DNA of 64,000 nt from SHAN690 sp041391765 (GTDB lineage Bacteria > Bacteroidota > Bacteroidia > Flavobacteriales_G > Salibacteraceae): assembly GCA_041391765.1 (NCBI GenBank), contig JAWKNJ010000020.1, positions 1-64,000 on the forward strand. Direction: 5' to 3'. Made by a program: the position numbers and the translations under genes. Positions 1 to 9,303 of this stretch are shown piece by piece. Within the stretch, counting starts at the first letter, position 1; every line of letters begins with the position of its first letter. Under the pieces are notes generated by a model that saw nothing but the letters and a program-made list of their open reading frames with translations, was not told the DNA's origin and made no database searches.

Positions 1-133
1 CCATCGGATGAGGTTGTGCTTTTGCTATCAATTTCCTTGGTTCGTAGGATGTCTGATCATCGCCAAATTGTCCTAGACCAACTGCCACAATAGCCGCAGA
101 ACCAAGTAAATAGTATATGTAACTCTTCATCAT
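1..133 (-). CDS. Partial exported or membrane-anchored protein (N-terminus only)
   Basis: An open frame enters from the left edge and is read leftwards from a double ATG at 133/130. The visible 44 residues start MMKSYIYYLLGSAAIVAVGLGQFGDDQ, that is one lysine, then a hydrophobic stretch of about 15 residues, then a polar region. This is the look of a signal peptide or single N-terminal membrane anchor. The frame has no stop before the edge, so the gene continues outside the window. There is no conserved motif to identify it. The 129 bases between it and the stop of the next minus-strand gene hold no other gene that I can see. Confidence 0.55.
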   Translation of the reverse strand, partial: MMKSYIYYLLGSAAIVAVGLGQFGDDQTSYEPRKLIAKAQPHPM

Positions 134-262
134 AATTTGCTGTTTGGTAGTAGAGAAATATGAAAGCGCAAGTTATATAAAAATCCACCTTTTGATTTGA
201 TCAATTCAGTAGTGGCGTTGATTTTGTAGTTAACGGTAAGATTAATCAAGAATTCGTGTTTG

Positions 263-1018
263 TTATAGTTCCCTTTTGCCAAATACGAATGCCAAATATG
301 CCGTAAGATAAAATTGCTCGTTGAAGCCGTTTTCCATGATAGGTAGGCGCTTATAGAAGGCGTCAAATGCGGCTCCAGTCTCTAAGGCTCTTATGAACGC
401 ATCATCTTGAGAATATTCAAAGTTTAATGCATATTTTATATGTAGCCCAGGATATATGTCAGTGGAATTCAGTTTATACAGGGCTGGTGCCCTTCCCTTC
501 ACCTCACCGTCACTATGAAGAGAGGTTGAGTACTTTACAATTTCTTCCTTTAGTCTTCCTCCTTGACTGCTGGTGAAGCTTACATAGACAGGTTTCACCA
601 ATGCCAATGTTGGTCCATAAAGCAGCGTATGGCTGACGCGCACCCCACGCTTTACTTCTTTATCGAATATTGTTTTTTGACCTCCATATGATGCTCTGAT
701 GAGCGCCACGGAACTAATTTTACCATAGTAGTAACCTCTAAGCTGACTTCCGGGATATGTGATTTTAAACTCCTTATGATCCTTGAATGTGAGGAGCTCT
801 ATGTTTAAGATGTGATTGCTAAATCCCGTTTTTCTCCAACCGCGCCTGTATGAGCCACCTATGCCTTGAGTATGGAGGAAAAAGCTTCCGGCATTGTAGC
901 TTCTGTAAAAGCCTCTGTTTGCGACTGGCTCATTTATGGTTTGACCGGTTGCACGGATGTAAGCACAAAATATTATGATTGAAAGAAGTAGATATTTATA
1001 CTTTGATCGCATGAACAT
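263..1018 (-). CDS. Exported hypothetical protein, probable outer-membrane or periplasmic
   Basis: A 251-residue protein starting at the first of two ATGs (1018 or 1012). It has a clear signal peptide: basic residues, then a hydrophobic core (LLLSIIIF) and a cleavage-like ATGQ near residue 26. The mature part is rich in Gly, Tyr and aromatic residues alternating with polar ones, as in small beta-barrel or beta-sandwich envelope proteins of Bacteroidota. No catalytic motif is visible and I do not recognise a named family with certainty. It is transcribed away from the OsmC gene; an 8-base TAATTTTG in the short divergent gap on the minus strand fits a -7 element. Function unknown. Confidence 0.75.
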   Translation of the reverse strand: MFMRSKYKYLLLSIIIFCAYIRATGQTINEPVANRGFYRSYNAGSFFLHTQGIGGSYRRGWRKTGFSNHILNIELLTFKDHKEFKITYPGSQLRGYYYGKISSVALIRASYGGQKTIFDKEVKRGVRVSHTLLYGPTLALVKPVYVSFTSSQGGRLKEEIVKYSTSLHSDGEVKGRAPALYKLNSTDIYPGLHIKYALNFEYSQDDAFIRALETGAAFDAFYKRLPIMENGFNEQFYLTAYLAFVFGKREL

Positions 1019-1063
1019 TCAAAATTATAATTTTCAGCACCGTATTATTTTCATGCTAGGCAT

Positions 1064-1474
1064 ATGGTAACTTCAACAATTCAATACTTAGGTGACAAAA
1101 GGACGGAAGCCACACATTCGAGGTCAAGAAGGACCATTGTAACGGATGCGCCATTGGACAATGATGGAAGGGGTGAGGCATTTTCTCCAACGGATTTATT
1201 GTCCACTTCGCTGGCGTGCTGCATGTTCACGCTGATGGGAATCACAGCCAATAAACATGGATTCAAGTTTCATGGAGGAGAAGCTTCGTTAGAGAAAATC
1301 ATGGAAAGCAATCCAAGGAGGGTTGGTAGAATAGAAATAGCGTTTAAACTAGTGGGAGTTTACACTTCAAAGCAGCAAAACATGCTTGAAACAGCGGCAA
1401 TAAATTGCCCTGTTGCAAAAAGTCTCAATCCTGAATTAGAACAAAGAGTGGCGTTTGCCTACGGAAATCTATGA
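1064..1474 (+). CDS. OsmC family peroxiredoxin-like protein
   Basis: A 136-residue OsmC/Ohr-type protein. Members reduce organic hydroperoxides with a pair of cysteines in the cytoplasm. The family hallmarks are present: the FSPTDLLSTSLACCMFTLM helix with C52/C53 (peroxidatic position) and a second cysteine C115 in INCPVAKSLNPE near the C-terminus. The length matches the family. The gene ends head-on with a very small lipoprotein gene on the other strand, overlapping it by 6 bases. The general OsmC branch (YhfA-like or OsmC-like) cannot be decided by reading alone. Confidence 0.9.
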   Translation: MVTSTIQYLGDKRTEATHSRSRRTIVTDAPLDNDGRGEAFSPTDLLSTSLACCMFTLMGITANKHGFKFHGGEASLEKIMESNPRRVGRIEIAFKLVGVYTSKQQNMLETAAINCPVAKSLNPELEQRVAFAYGNL

Positions 1475-1600
1475 GTTTGACTCTTGCTTAATCTGTGTGT
1501 CATTGACACCATATGCAGGGCAGCGTTCATGCGTCTTACAAGATGAAATCACGGTTGCCATAAAAAGAGCAAGTGCGAAAACGATGGTTAATCTCTTCAT
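1469..1600 (-). CDS. Very small lipoprotein (43 residues)
   Basis: Reading leftwards from ATG at 1600 gives a 43-residue protein beginning MKRLTIVFALALFMATVISSC, a textbook lipoprotein signal: two basic residues, a hydrophobic core and a lipobox-like ISSC with the lipidated Cys at 21. The mature part is only about 22 residues, starting CKTHERCPAYG and ending in polar residues, and holds a second Cys. Short Bacteroidota lipoproteins with a Cys-Pro-Ala-Tyr-Gly patch are familiar to me, but their role is unknown. Support for a real gene: ATG start, clean signal peptide, and a -7-like TAAATTTG about 40 bases upstream. Its stop overlaps the OsmC stop region tail to tail. Confidence 0.7.
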   Translation of the reverse strand: MKRLTIVFALALFMATVISSCKTHERCPAYGVNDTQIKQESNS

Positions 1601-1641
1601 GTTGATTTGATTCGAGTGATTAAAACTCACTTTTGATGTTT

Positions 1642-1649
1642 CAAATTTA
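1642..1649 (-). promoter_or_regulatory. Putative -7 promoter element of the small lipoprotein gene
   Basis: The minus strand reads TAAATTTG here, an exact match to the Bacteroidota -7 consensus TAnnTTTG, placed so that transcription would start about 35 bases before the ATG at 1600. No clear -33 TTG was found at the usual distance, so this is a half-supported promoter. Confidence 0.4.
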
Positions 1650-1724
1650 GGTTTTAAGGCTTTATAGTTGAATCATGAAAATTTGGGTTTTCGACCAATA
1701 AATGAACAATCTAGTCGTAATTGT

Positions 1725-2420
1725 ATGAGCAATAAATCTTCAATAGAGATAAATCCTCAAATAGAGAAGGGCTGGGCAGAGGTTCTGAATTTGGAATTTC
1801 AAAATGATTATTTCAAAGAATTGAAGCAGTTTTTATTGATTGAAAAAAGGAAGTATGAAGTCTATCCGCCTTCGTCTTTGATATTCAACGCATTTAATTC
1901 AACCCCATTCAATGAGGTTAAAGTGGTCATTCTTGGGCAAGACCCATATCATGGCCAGGGTCAGGCACATGGTCTTGCATTTTCGGTCTTGGATGGAATT
2001 TCTCAGCCACCTTCGCTGAAGAATATTTTCAAGGAATTGAGCGAGGATTTGGGAACAGCGTTGCCAATGACAGGCAACCTGATGCCATGGGCAAAACAAG
2101 GCGTGCTGCTGCTCAATTCAACCCTAACAGTAAGGAAGGCTAGTGCAGGATCGCACCAAAAGCATGGTTGGGAGCAGTTTACAGATGCGGCCATTGCTGC
2201 ATTATCTAGTAATAGAGCGAGTGTAGTCTTCATGCTTTGGGGGAATTATGCTCGATCAAAAAGAGCATTGATTGATGATTCAAAGCATCTGATACTCGAG
2301 GCTTCGCACCCTTCTCCATTTTCTGCACATTCCGGTTTTTTTGGCTGCCGACATTTCAGCAGGACTAACGAATATTTGAAAAAGCGTGGATTGGAACCCA
2401 TCCATTGGTCGTTGGCTTAG
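1725..2420 (+). CDS. ung: Uracil-DNA glycosylase
   Basis: Family 1 uracil-DNA glycosylase, which removes uracil from DNA as the first step of base excision repair. Motif A is GQDPYHGQGQAHG at residues 71-83, with the catalytic water-activating Asp at 73. VFMLWGNYA and HPSPFSAHSGFFG (motif B, catalytic His) lie in the C-terminal third. Starting at ATG 1725 gives 231 residues, the usual family length; an in-frame TTG at 1668 would add 19 residues that look unlike the family and is less likely. The next gene starts 35 bases before the end of this one in another frame, so they are probably co-transcribed. Confidence 0.96.
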   Translation: MSNKSSIEINPQIEKGWAEVLNLEFQNDYFKELKQFLLIEKRKYEVYPPSSLIFNAFNSTPFNEVKVVILGQDPYHGQGQAHGLAFSVLDGISQPPSLKNIFKELSEDLGTALPMTGNLMPWAKQGVLLLNSTLTVRKASAGSHQKHGWEQFTDAAIAALSSNRASVVFMLWGNYARSKRALIDDSKHLILEASHPSPFSAHSGFFGCRHFSRTNEYLKKRGLEPIHWSLA

Positions 2421-4137
2421 CCTTTGTCTGTTCTTGGCTGTGTTGGACGGGTTTGCTCAAAGCGATACCGCCAAGATAATAATGGTGGAAGTTGACCTAG
2501 CTGATAGCAGGTTGTTTAAGCGTCTGGATGGTGAAAGATTTAAGGCGCGCGAGTTGGAGGAAGCTATTGAATTAATTGAAACGAATGCCTTTCGTGAAGG
2601 GTTCATCAACTACAAGGTCACTGAAGAATGGCGTGGCGATACATTGATTCTTAATGTTCGAACTGGGCCAGCGTACCGATGGGCGAATATTTCAATGACG
2701 GAGGACGCTTTGCGCATCATGCGCAAAGCGGACGTGAACGTCAACCGACTTATCAGAAAGCCGGTTTCGCCAAAACGCATTGGTCGTGCAATGAATGAGG
2801 CATTGAACCTATTGGAAAATACAGGACGACCATTCGCTGAAATTAGGCTGGATAGTATTCAGATTATAGATCATCAATTCTATGCAACCGTCATGTTGGA
2901 ACAAGGTCCATTTATGAAGATTGATAGTGTCATTGTTGTAGGCGATTTGAAAGTGCGCGAAACATATTTGACCAACTATTTGGGTATAAAGGAAGGCGGG
3001 ATTTACAATGAAAAAAGAATCAAGACGATTTCCAGAAACCTAAGTGAGGTACAATTCATTTCAGAATCGCGTCCGGCTCAGGTGCGATTTCAGACTGGTC
3101 AAACAAAAGTGACATTGTTCCTTAACTCGAAACGTGCCAGTCGTTTTGACGGAATAGTCGGTTTCCTGCCAGATGAAAAGACTGGCGAGATTCTCATAAC
3201 TGGTGATGCTTCTTTGCACTTGGAAAACGCCTTGAAGAATGGAGAGGTAATTGACATCAATTGGCGCAAGCTGCAAACCAATACTCAAGACTTGTATGCG
3301 GAAGTAGTGGTTCCCTTTGTCTTAAATTCACCCATAAGCCCGGATGGTATTTTAAAGATTTACCGAAGAGATACCACCTTCACTGATGTATTCTCACAGT
3401 TAGGCCTTCGCTACATATTCAGTCGCAACAACTTCCTGCGTGCATTTGTGGATAGACAGACGACTAGCCTAATTTCCACCAGCCAATATGAAAACACGGT
3501 GACGATTCCACCTTATTTGGATCGAACCATTATTTCCTATGGCCTTGGTTTCAACTATGCCAAGTTGGACTATCGACTCAATCCTTCAAAGGGGGTAGAA
3601 TTGTTTGTCGAAGGCGGAGTGGGTAACAAAGTGATTCTGGAAAACAGTGCATTGCCAGAGTTTATTTATGATTCATTGAGCCTCTCATCTCTGCAAGTTA
3701 AATCGCGGTTGAACACAGCCTATTATCTGAGTTTGGTGCCTAGGTTGGTTTGGCATCAGCGCTATCTTGGAGCTTCACTGATCAATGATCAATTATTTAA
3801 TAATGAGGCATACAGAATTGGTGGATTGAAAACGCTTCGAGGGTTTAATGAGGAGTCCATATTTGCAACTTCATATGTGATAGCACGATCGGAGTTGCGT
3901 TATCAGATTGAAAAGAATGGATACGTGTTTCTCCTATTTGATCAGGCTTGGTATGAAAACAATTCGCTTAATAGAATTGGAGTCAGAAGAGATACGCCTT
4001 ATGCCGTTGGTGTGGGAATCACGCTCGGAACGAAAGCTGGAATTTTCAGTTTGTCGACAGCATTGGGTAGCGAACAAGGGAATCCACTATTGATAAGAGC
4101 AGCGAAATTCCATTTCGGATTTCTCAGCGTCTTTTAG
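2386..4137 (+). CDS. Omp85/BamA-TamA-like outer membrane protein
   Basis: A 583-residue outer-membrane protein of the Omp85 superfamily. The order is signal peptide (to about residue 25, ending FAQ), POTRA-like segments in the first 200 residues (GPAYRWANI, GPFMKIDSVIVVGD, then a LxVRETYL turn), and a C-terminal barrel. The barrel holds the diagnostic loop motif LRGF (R485-G486-F487) in GGLKTLRGFNEES. It is shorter than true BamA, so it resembles TamA-like or accessory Omp85 proteins. The start is GTG at 2386 inside the end of ung, because no later start would keep the signal peptide intact. Substrate unknown: either protein or lipid/LPS insertion is possible. Confidence 0.82.
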   Translation: MDWNPSIGRWLSLCLFLAVLDGFAQSDTAKIIMVEVDLADSRLFKRLDGERFKARELEEAIELIETNAFREGFINYKVTEEWRGDTLILNVRTGPAYRWANISMTEDALRIMRKADVNVNRLIRKPVSPKRIGRAMNEALNLLENTGRPFAEIRLDSIQIIDHQFYATVMLEQGPFMKIDSVIVVGDLKVRETYLTNYLGIKEGGIYNEKRIKTISRNLSEVQFISESRPAQVRFQTGQTKVTLFLNSKRASRFDGIVGFLPDEKTGEILITGDASLHLENALKNGEVIDINWRKLQTNTQDLYAEVVVPFVLNSPISPDGILKIYRRDTTFTDVFSQLGLRYIFSRNNFLRAFVDRQTTSLISTSQYENTVTIPPYLDRTIISYGLGFNYAKLDYRLNPSKGVELFVEGGVGNKVILENSALPEFIYDSLSLSSLQVKSRLNTAYYLSLVPRLVWHQRYLGASLINDQLFNNEAYRIGGLKTLRGFNEESIFATSYVIARSELRYQIEKNGYVFLLFDQAWYENNSLNRIGVRRDTPYAVGVGITLGTKAGIFSLSTALGSEQGNPLLIRAAKFHFGFLSVF

Positions 4138-4193
4138 TCATCCTTTGAGGATGTATGTGGTACGTTTGCTGAATCAAAAGCTTGAAGTGAAAC

Positions 4194-5552
4194 ATGGTTG
4201 AATATCTCGTTTTCTTGCTGGTTGGATTGGTTGTTGGTGCTGCCGTTGGAGTGTTTTACATGAAGACTAAAGCACCAGTCGAAGGGGCTGATATTTCGTC
4301 TGTTACGCAAGAACTAAATAGGGTAAAGAGAGAGAAAGAGGAGGTTCAAATAGAGAATGGAAAGTTACAGGGGCGACTCGAAAATTCAATCAAGTTTTTT
4401 GAGGAACAAAAACAACTCATTGATCAGCGAACAACTGAAGTAAAAACCCAAACTGGGTTGATAGAACGATTGGAAACTGAGAAGAAAAATCTCGAAACCA
4501 AATTGAAAGAACAACTTGAGGAGATTGAAAAGTTGAATCAGCGATTTAAAAATGAGTTTCAGGTTTTGGCTAACGAAATCCTCAAGCAGAATACCAAGGA
4601 ATTCAGTGATTCTAACAAAAAGCAAGTGGATGAAATCCTGCGACCCTTCAAGGAGAAAATCGAAAGTTTTGAGAAGAGGGTCAACGAAGTTTACAACGAA
4701 GAATCGAAGAGCCGCTCAGAATTGATGGGTCAGGTGAAAAGCCTTATGGACTTGAACAAGCAGATTTCCGAAGATGCCACGAATTTGACAAAAGCACTTA
4801 AAGGGGATTCTCAAAAGCAAGGAGCCTGGGGTGAATTTATCCTTGAAAGTATTCTCGAGCATTCTGGATTGGAGAAAGGAATCGAATATGAAACGCAGAA
4901 TTCGACCCGAACTGAAGATGGATTGTTTCGGCCGGATGTTGTGGTGAATCTTCCAGATGAGAAGTATATCGTCATTGACTCTAAAGTGTCGCTAGTTGCG
5001 TATGAGGCGTTTGTTAATGCGCAGGACGAAGCTGAAAGACAGAAGCAATTGAGTTTGCACGTTGCGAGTTTGAAGAACCATGTCAAAGGATTGAGTAGCA
5101 AGAATTATCAATTGAAAACAAAAGGTGACTCATTAGACTTTGTTTTGATGTTTGTTCCCATTGAAGCCGGGTTTTCTGAAGCATTGCGATTTGATTCTTC
5201 GCTGTATAATTATGCCTGGGACAATCGGATTGTGATCGTCAGTCCGACCACGTTGTTGGCAACACTGAGAACCATTGCCAGCGTGTGGAAACAGGAAAAG
5301 CAAAATCGAAACGTGATTGAAATAGCCGAAGAAAGCGGAAGGCTCTATGATAAATTCGTATTGTTTTTGACTGACTTCGAAAAAATCAAACGAGGACTTG
5401 AACAGAGCACCGCTGCTTATGATGGTGCGCTGAATAAGCTACAAACCGGCAGTGGAAATTTGATTAGACGCGCTGAAAAGATCAAAACACTTGGAGCGAA
5501 AACATCCAAGGAAATGCCCTCAAACCTTTTGGAAAATTCCAGCGAAGATTGA
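4194..5552 (+). CDS. rmuC: DNA recombination protein RmuC
   Basis: A 452-residue RmuC homologue. Residues 2-22 form a membrane anchor (YLVFLLVGLVVGAAVGVFYM). Then comes a long charged coiled coil to about residue 200, followed by the nuclease-like RmuC core with LKGDSQKQGAWGE, RPDVVVNLPDEKYIVIDSKVSL and LMFVPIEAGFSEAL. RmuC limits rearrangements at inverted repeats and contributes to genome and phage surveillance in some bacteria; its DSK core resembles restriction-endonuclease folds. The ATG start gives the normal length. The stop codon overlaps the TTG start of the next gene, suggesting translational coupling. Confidence 0.93.
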   Translation: MVEYLVFLLVGLVVGAAVGVFYMKTKAPVEGADISSVTQELNRVKREKEEVQIENGKLQGRLENSIKFFEEQKQLIDQRTTEVKTQTGLIERLETEKKNLETKLKEQLEEIEKLNQRFKNEFQVLANEILKQNTKEFSDSNKKQVDEILRPFKEKIESFEKRVNEVYNEESKSRSELMGQVKSLMDLNKQISEDATNLTKALKGDSQKQGAWGEFILESILEHSGLEKGIEYETQNSTRTEDGLFRPDVVVNLPDEKYIVIDSKVSLVAYEAFVNAQDEAERQKQLSLHVASLKNHVKGLSSKNYQLKTKGDSLDFVLMFVPIEAGFSEALRFDSSLYNYAWDNRIVIVSPTTLLATLRTIASVWKQEKQNRNVIEIAEESGRLYDKFVLFLTDFEKIKRGLEQSTAAYDGALNKLQTGSGNLIRRAEKIKTLGAKTSKEMPSNLLENSSED

Positions 5553-6814
5553 TTAATCGGATTTCAATACTTCTAGCTTACATGATTCTGTGTGTTTTGG
5601 GATCGGCATGCGACACCACGAAGGGAACCACAGGTAGAAACCTTACCGCTTTATTTGCGGAACCAGGTGAAAACAACATTCGTGTGACCTATGATGTGAA
5701 TCATCTCCAAGATGGTCGTACGAGGGTGAAATGGGAATTGGATCCGAACTCGTTAGAGCTTGATGAAAGCATGGGAACTACCATGAGTCTGGTTTTTCGC
5801 TATCAGATATTTTACAACTATTCCACGTTGACAGCGGTAGACAGCGGTAGTATCATTTTAAAGGAAATTGCCTGCAAAAAGGATAGAAAGGCACTAGGCG
5901 AGTTCTATCTGAACATTGTAAAGGATAGAAACCATCTGCTCGAAGTGACTCTTCGGGATTTGAACTCACTTCGAAATGATCAGCAATACATCGATATTGT
6001 AAAGGCTAATCGGTTTTCTGAGCAGTCGTATTTAATGTTTGACTCTGATGGAATTGAAATCACGGCCGACTTTGTGACCAAAGCGGATAGCTATTTTATT
6101 GAACCATTCGTTCAGGTTGATAAACTTTGGATGAGGTTTTATTCAAGAGATTTTCCAACGGCATCGCCTCCGTTTGCCATTGTCAACCCCAAACCTTTTG
6201 ACTTCAATCCTGACCGCAAGGTGAGATTGAAGGCAAATGAAAATGGACAGTTCAAGGCGATTATAGACAAGGAGGGTTTTTATCAGTTTATCACCGATTC
6301 CGCTAGCCAGTCTGGTGGAACAGTTTATTTTTTTGCTGATCATTATCCCGAAGCGAAAACCGTAAATGGCTTGATGATGCCGCTGCGGTATATCACAACA
6401 ACTCAAGAATTTGAGGAGCTGACGCAAAGTCAGAACTTGAAAAAAAGCGTGGATGCTTACTGGCTCAAAATAGGCGGTAATCCAGATCGAGCGAGGATGT
6501 TGATTCAATCATACTATTCACGAGTTGAACGAGCAAATCAACTGTTCTCCAGTTATTTGGAAGGATGGAAGAGTGATCGAGGAATGTGCTACATCGTTTT
6601 CGGTCCGCCAACCAAAGTGGTTCGATCCACGAGTGCGGAAACATGGTATTATGGCGAGGCCGGTAAGTACAACACGTTGACATTGACTTTCACGAAGGTC
6701 ACCAATCCGTTTTCAAATAACGACTTTCGTTTGAACAGAAATGGATCGCTCAAGTCTCCTTGGTATAGGGCAGTTGAGTTTTGGAGACAGGGTAGAGTTA
6801 TCACGTATCAATAA
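5549..6814 (+). CDS. GWxTD domain-containing exported protein
   Basis: A 421-residue protein with an N-terminal signal (ILLAYMILCVLGSAC, Cys at 21, so possibly a lipoprotein although the -3 position is not a classic lipobox). Its C-terminal third is a GWxTD domain, seen as YLEGWKSDRGMCYIVFGPP followed by ETWYYGEAGKYNTLTLTF and SPWYRAVEFWRQG. The domain is common in Bacteroidota and Acidobacteriota and has no established biochemical function. The signature reads GWKSDRG rather than GWxTDRG. The start is TTG at 5549, overlapping the rmuC stop; a start at the internal ATG (5582) would destroy the signal peptide. The following gene begins within the stop codon. Confidence 0.85.
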   Translation: MINRISILLAYMILCVLGSACDTTKGTTGRNLTALFAEPGENNIRVTYDVNHLQDGRTRVKWELDPNSLELDESMGTTMSLVFRYQIFYNYSTLTAVDSGSIILKEIACKKDRKALGEFYLNIVKDRNHLLEVTLRDLNSLRNDQQYIDIVKANRFSEQSYLMFDSDGIEITADFVTKADSYFIEPFVQVDKLWMRFYSRDFPTASPPFAIVNPKPFDFNPDRKVRLKANENGQFKAIIDKEGFYQFITDSASQSGGTVYFFADHYPEAKTVNGLMMPLRYITTTQEFEELTQSQNLKKSVDAYWLKIGGNPDRARMLIQSYYSRVERANQLFSSYLEGWKSDRGMCYIVFGPPTKVVRSTSAETWYYGEAGKYNTLTLTFTKVTNPFSNNDFRLNRNGSLKSPWYRAVEFWRQGRVITYQ

Positions 6815-7557
6815 TGAAAGAATCAGGTCAGCAGATATATGGCATTCGTCCCATCATCGAAGCGATGTTGAGCGGCAAGATCATTGACAAGTTGTTCCTT
6901 CAACAGGACTTGAAGAGTGACCAATCAAAAGAGCTATTGACGCTTGCTCGCGACATGGGAGTGAGCATCGTTAAGGCTCCAAAAGAGAAGCTCAACAAGC
7001 TTTGTAGAAACAATCACCAAGGGGCTGTTGCGTTCGCTTCGCCCATTGAGTTTGGCAGCATTGAAGAGATCATTCAAGCTGTTTTTGAACAAAGTGAACT
7101 TCCATTCTTTTTGATGTTGGACAAGGTGAACGATGTCAGGAATTTCGGTTCAATTGCAAGATCCGCGCTGTCCGCTGGTTGTCATGCGATTATTATTCCT
7201 CACAAAGGATCATCTGCAATCAATGAAGACGCGGTGAAAACGTCAGCAGGCGCACTCTATCACATACCTGTTTGTAAAGTGCATTCATTGGGAGATACAA
7301 TCAAAATGATGAATGTAAGTGGGATTACCACCATAGCTTGTTCCGAAAAAGCAGAGCGAAGCATATATGATTTTGATCTAACGACCCCTGTCAACTTGTT
7401 GTTTGGCAATGAAGGAAATGGCATCGAGCCACACCTGATTCGAATGGCAGGAAAGGAAGCAATGATACCAATGTATGGCAAGGTGGGAAGTTTGAATGTT
7501 GCCGTAGCCACAGGCATTTGTTTATTCGAAGCGGCTAAGCAGCGACATTCTGGTTAA
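6814..7557 (+). CDS. rlmB: 23S rRNA (guanosine-2'-O-)-methyltransferase, RlmB/TrmH type
   Basis: A 247-residue SpoU/TrmH family methyltransferase. The N-terminal substrate-binding part (YGIRPIIEAMLSGKIIDKLFL, NHQGAVAF) is followed by the knotted SPOUT domain with its three motifs: LDKVNDVRNFGSIARSA, LLFGNEGNGIEP and IPMYGKVGSLNVAVATGICLFE. This layout is that of RlmB, which 2'-O-methylates G2251 of 23S rRNA using S-adenosylmethionine; the exact target base is inferred from the family. The start ATG shares one base with the preceding stop. It ends converging on the next gene with a 4-base overlap. Confidence 0.92.
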   Translation: MKESGQQIYGIRPIIEAMLSGKIIDKLFLQQDLKSDQSKELLTLARDMGVSIVKAPKEKLNKLCRNNHQGAVAFASPIEFGSIEEIIQAVFEQSELPFFLMLDKVNDVRNFGSIARSALSAGCHAIIIPHKGSSAINEDAVKTSAGALYHIPVCKVHSLGDTIKMMNVSGITTIACSEKAERSIYDFDLTTPVNLLFGNEGNGIEPHLIRMAGKEAMIPMYGKVGSLNVAVATGICLFEAAKQRHSG

Positions 7558-9116
7558 ACTGGGATCTTGATTTTCCTGTTGTTAAGGCTCTTCAACTCCC
7601 CATAGGATCTGCCTTGTAACTTAGCTTCAATCCATGTCAAATAGTCAAAATACTCCAGCGCCACTTTTTCATTTTGATCACGCATCAAAGCTGTCAAGTC
7701 ATCCTTCATTTCCTGAAGAACCTCGTTGCTTTTTCTGAGATTGCGAGATGTTTTGATTAGTTTTTTAAATGAGCGTAGGAAGGTGACTTCAAACTCGTAT
7801 CCGTTTTCCATCTTCTTTTTACGCTTCGTGTAGAAACGTTCAGTTGACTTCACCAAGTAGTCAAGCAAATCGATGTTATTTAGCTCATAGTGGATGACCA
7901 GGTTAAATAGCTTCGAGAAACTGTAAATGTCTTGTCGAAGATTCACCTCGTTGTCGTTTAGAACATTTGTAAGCTGTCTCAGTGCTTCTCTGTATTTGCC
8001 AGCTCCGAAATAAACATTGGCAAAGAGGTGATCAAATATGACCTCGTCTTCTTTGGTCATTTTCTCACCGAATTCTTTGATTGTAGATCGCACAGGTTCA
8101 AACATTTCCATCGCCTTTTCAAACTGTCCGGCCCGTTCGTAAGCAAGCATTTCAAAATAGTGTGTGGTCAGGAAAATTCGCATGTTAATATCCACGCGAT
8201 TGAAACCAGGTTGATCCTTTAGCGAGCGCATTTTAGATATCAACTCAAACAATCGATCATAGTCGCCCGAGCCGATGTAATAGTAGAAGAGGTTCCCTAG
8301 CGACTTGATGTATTGCTTTGGGATGTCTTGGATCAGGTTGGGATTTTCTTCGAAGATTCGAACCACTTTGCTGAAATTTAAGAAGGAGTCTTCTACTTCG
8401 TTGCTGGTAATGGCACATAGTCCTTTAATATAATAACATGTTGCCGCAGCTCGCTTTGAAAGGGCTGTGTTTTTTCCTTTGATCAGCTCGTGGGACTGAA
8501 TCTCATTAACGATTTCTCGCTCCAATTCATTTCGAACGTATCCTCCTTGTCTGAATACGTAGTTGATCTTACTGTATAAAATTTGATATTCAGCTAGGTT
8601 TCTCAGCTGCTTAATCACCTTGTGTTCTTCATCCACGAGCTTGTTTAAATCGGTGTCGAACTTTCCTGCTTGAAATTCTTCTTCTAATAGCGTTTTCTCC
8701 CACTTAATGAGCTCGAACAAATAATAAAATCGTTCATGACCACGAGCCAGACTCTTTGCTTTCTTGACCAATTTGCCGCATTCAGAGTAAAGAGCCTTGT
8801 TATAAAGGATTTCTATGCTTTGTATGTGTTCGGCTAGTATGGCCGAAATGCTATTCTCGGAATAAAAAAGTCGAAGGCTTTTTAGGATTAGTTTGTACAG
8901 GTGGTTTTTTTCCGATGGCAGGTGCTTGATGAAGGTTTCTCCCTCGAATTGATCTTTGATTGCTTCCTCATCGTATTCGCTTTGTTTTTCGATGGTATCA
9001 AAGAGCTTGATGTAGTTTTTTTCACCGCTTTGCAGGGCAGACATCAATTTGAAGAATCGCTTTTCTGATTTGGAGAGGGATTTTACGAGTCGAAACAAGT
9101 CACTTGACGGACGCAT
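7554..9116 (-). CDS. Conserved hypothetical protein, helical-repeat type
   Basis: A 520-residue, almost entirely alpha-helical protein with no signal peptide or membrane segment, so probably cytoplasmic. It opens MRPSSDLFRLVKSLSKSEKRFFKL. The middle and C-terminal parts carry degenerate tetratricopeptide-like helix pairs, for example AGQFEKAMEMFEPV and GAGKYREALRQLTNVL. I know similar uncharacterised proteins of this length in Bacteroidota, but no function. Protein-protein scaffolding is a reasonable guess from the repeats. It stands alone between a convergent rlmB and a divergent peptidase gene. Confidence 0.8.
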   Translation of the reverse strand: MRPSSDLFRLVKSLSKSEKRFFKLMSALQSGEKNYIKLFDTIEKQSEYDEEAIKDQFEGETFIKHLPSEKNHLYKLILKSLRLFYSENSISAILAEHIQSIEILYNKALYSECGKLVKKAKSLARGHERFYYLFELIKWEKTLLEEEFQAGKFDTDLNKLVDEEHKVIKQLRNLAEYQILYSKINYVFRQGGYVRNELEREIVNEIQSHELIKGKNTALSKRAAATCYYIKGLCAITSNEVEDSFLNFSKVVRIFEENPNLIQDIPKQYIKSLGNLFYYYIGSGDYDRLFELISKMRSLKDQPGFNRVDINMRIFLTTHYFEMLAYERAGQFEKAMEMFEPVRSTIKEFGEKMTKEDEVIFDHLFANVYFGAGKYREALRQLTNVLNDNEVNLRQDIYSFSKLFNLVIHYELNNIDLLDYLVKSTERFYTKRKKKMENGYEFEVTFLRSFKKLIKTSRNLRKSNEVLQEMKDDLTALMRDQNEKVALEYFDYLTWIEAKLQGRSYGELKSLNNRKIKIPV

Positions 9117-9270
9117 AGGCTATCAGTTGGAATTTCAAAGTTGAGCTTTTCTTACTATTTGTTTTTAGACGATTCAACATTCTAAATGGCGGGGTAGGAA
9201 TTCAAACATTTTAGATTAATCTAGTCATTGCGCGGCTATGGTTTTCTTGAAATCCCAACACAGTCAATGA

Positions 9271-9299
9271 TTGCAATTCAGATTCATTGATCAACTTTG
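9271..9299 (+). promoter_or_regulatory. Putative promoter of the M1 peptidase gene
   Basis: TTG at 9271-9273, 18 bases, then CAACTTTG at 9292-9299, one mismatch from the -7 consensus TAnnTTTG. Transcription would begin almost at the ATG at 9304, giving a leaderless or very short-leader mRNA. Confidence 0.4.
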
Positions 9300-9303
9300 T
9301 GCA

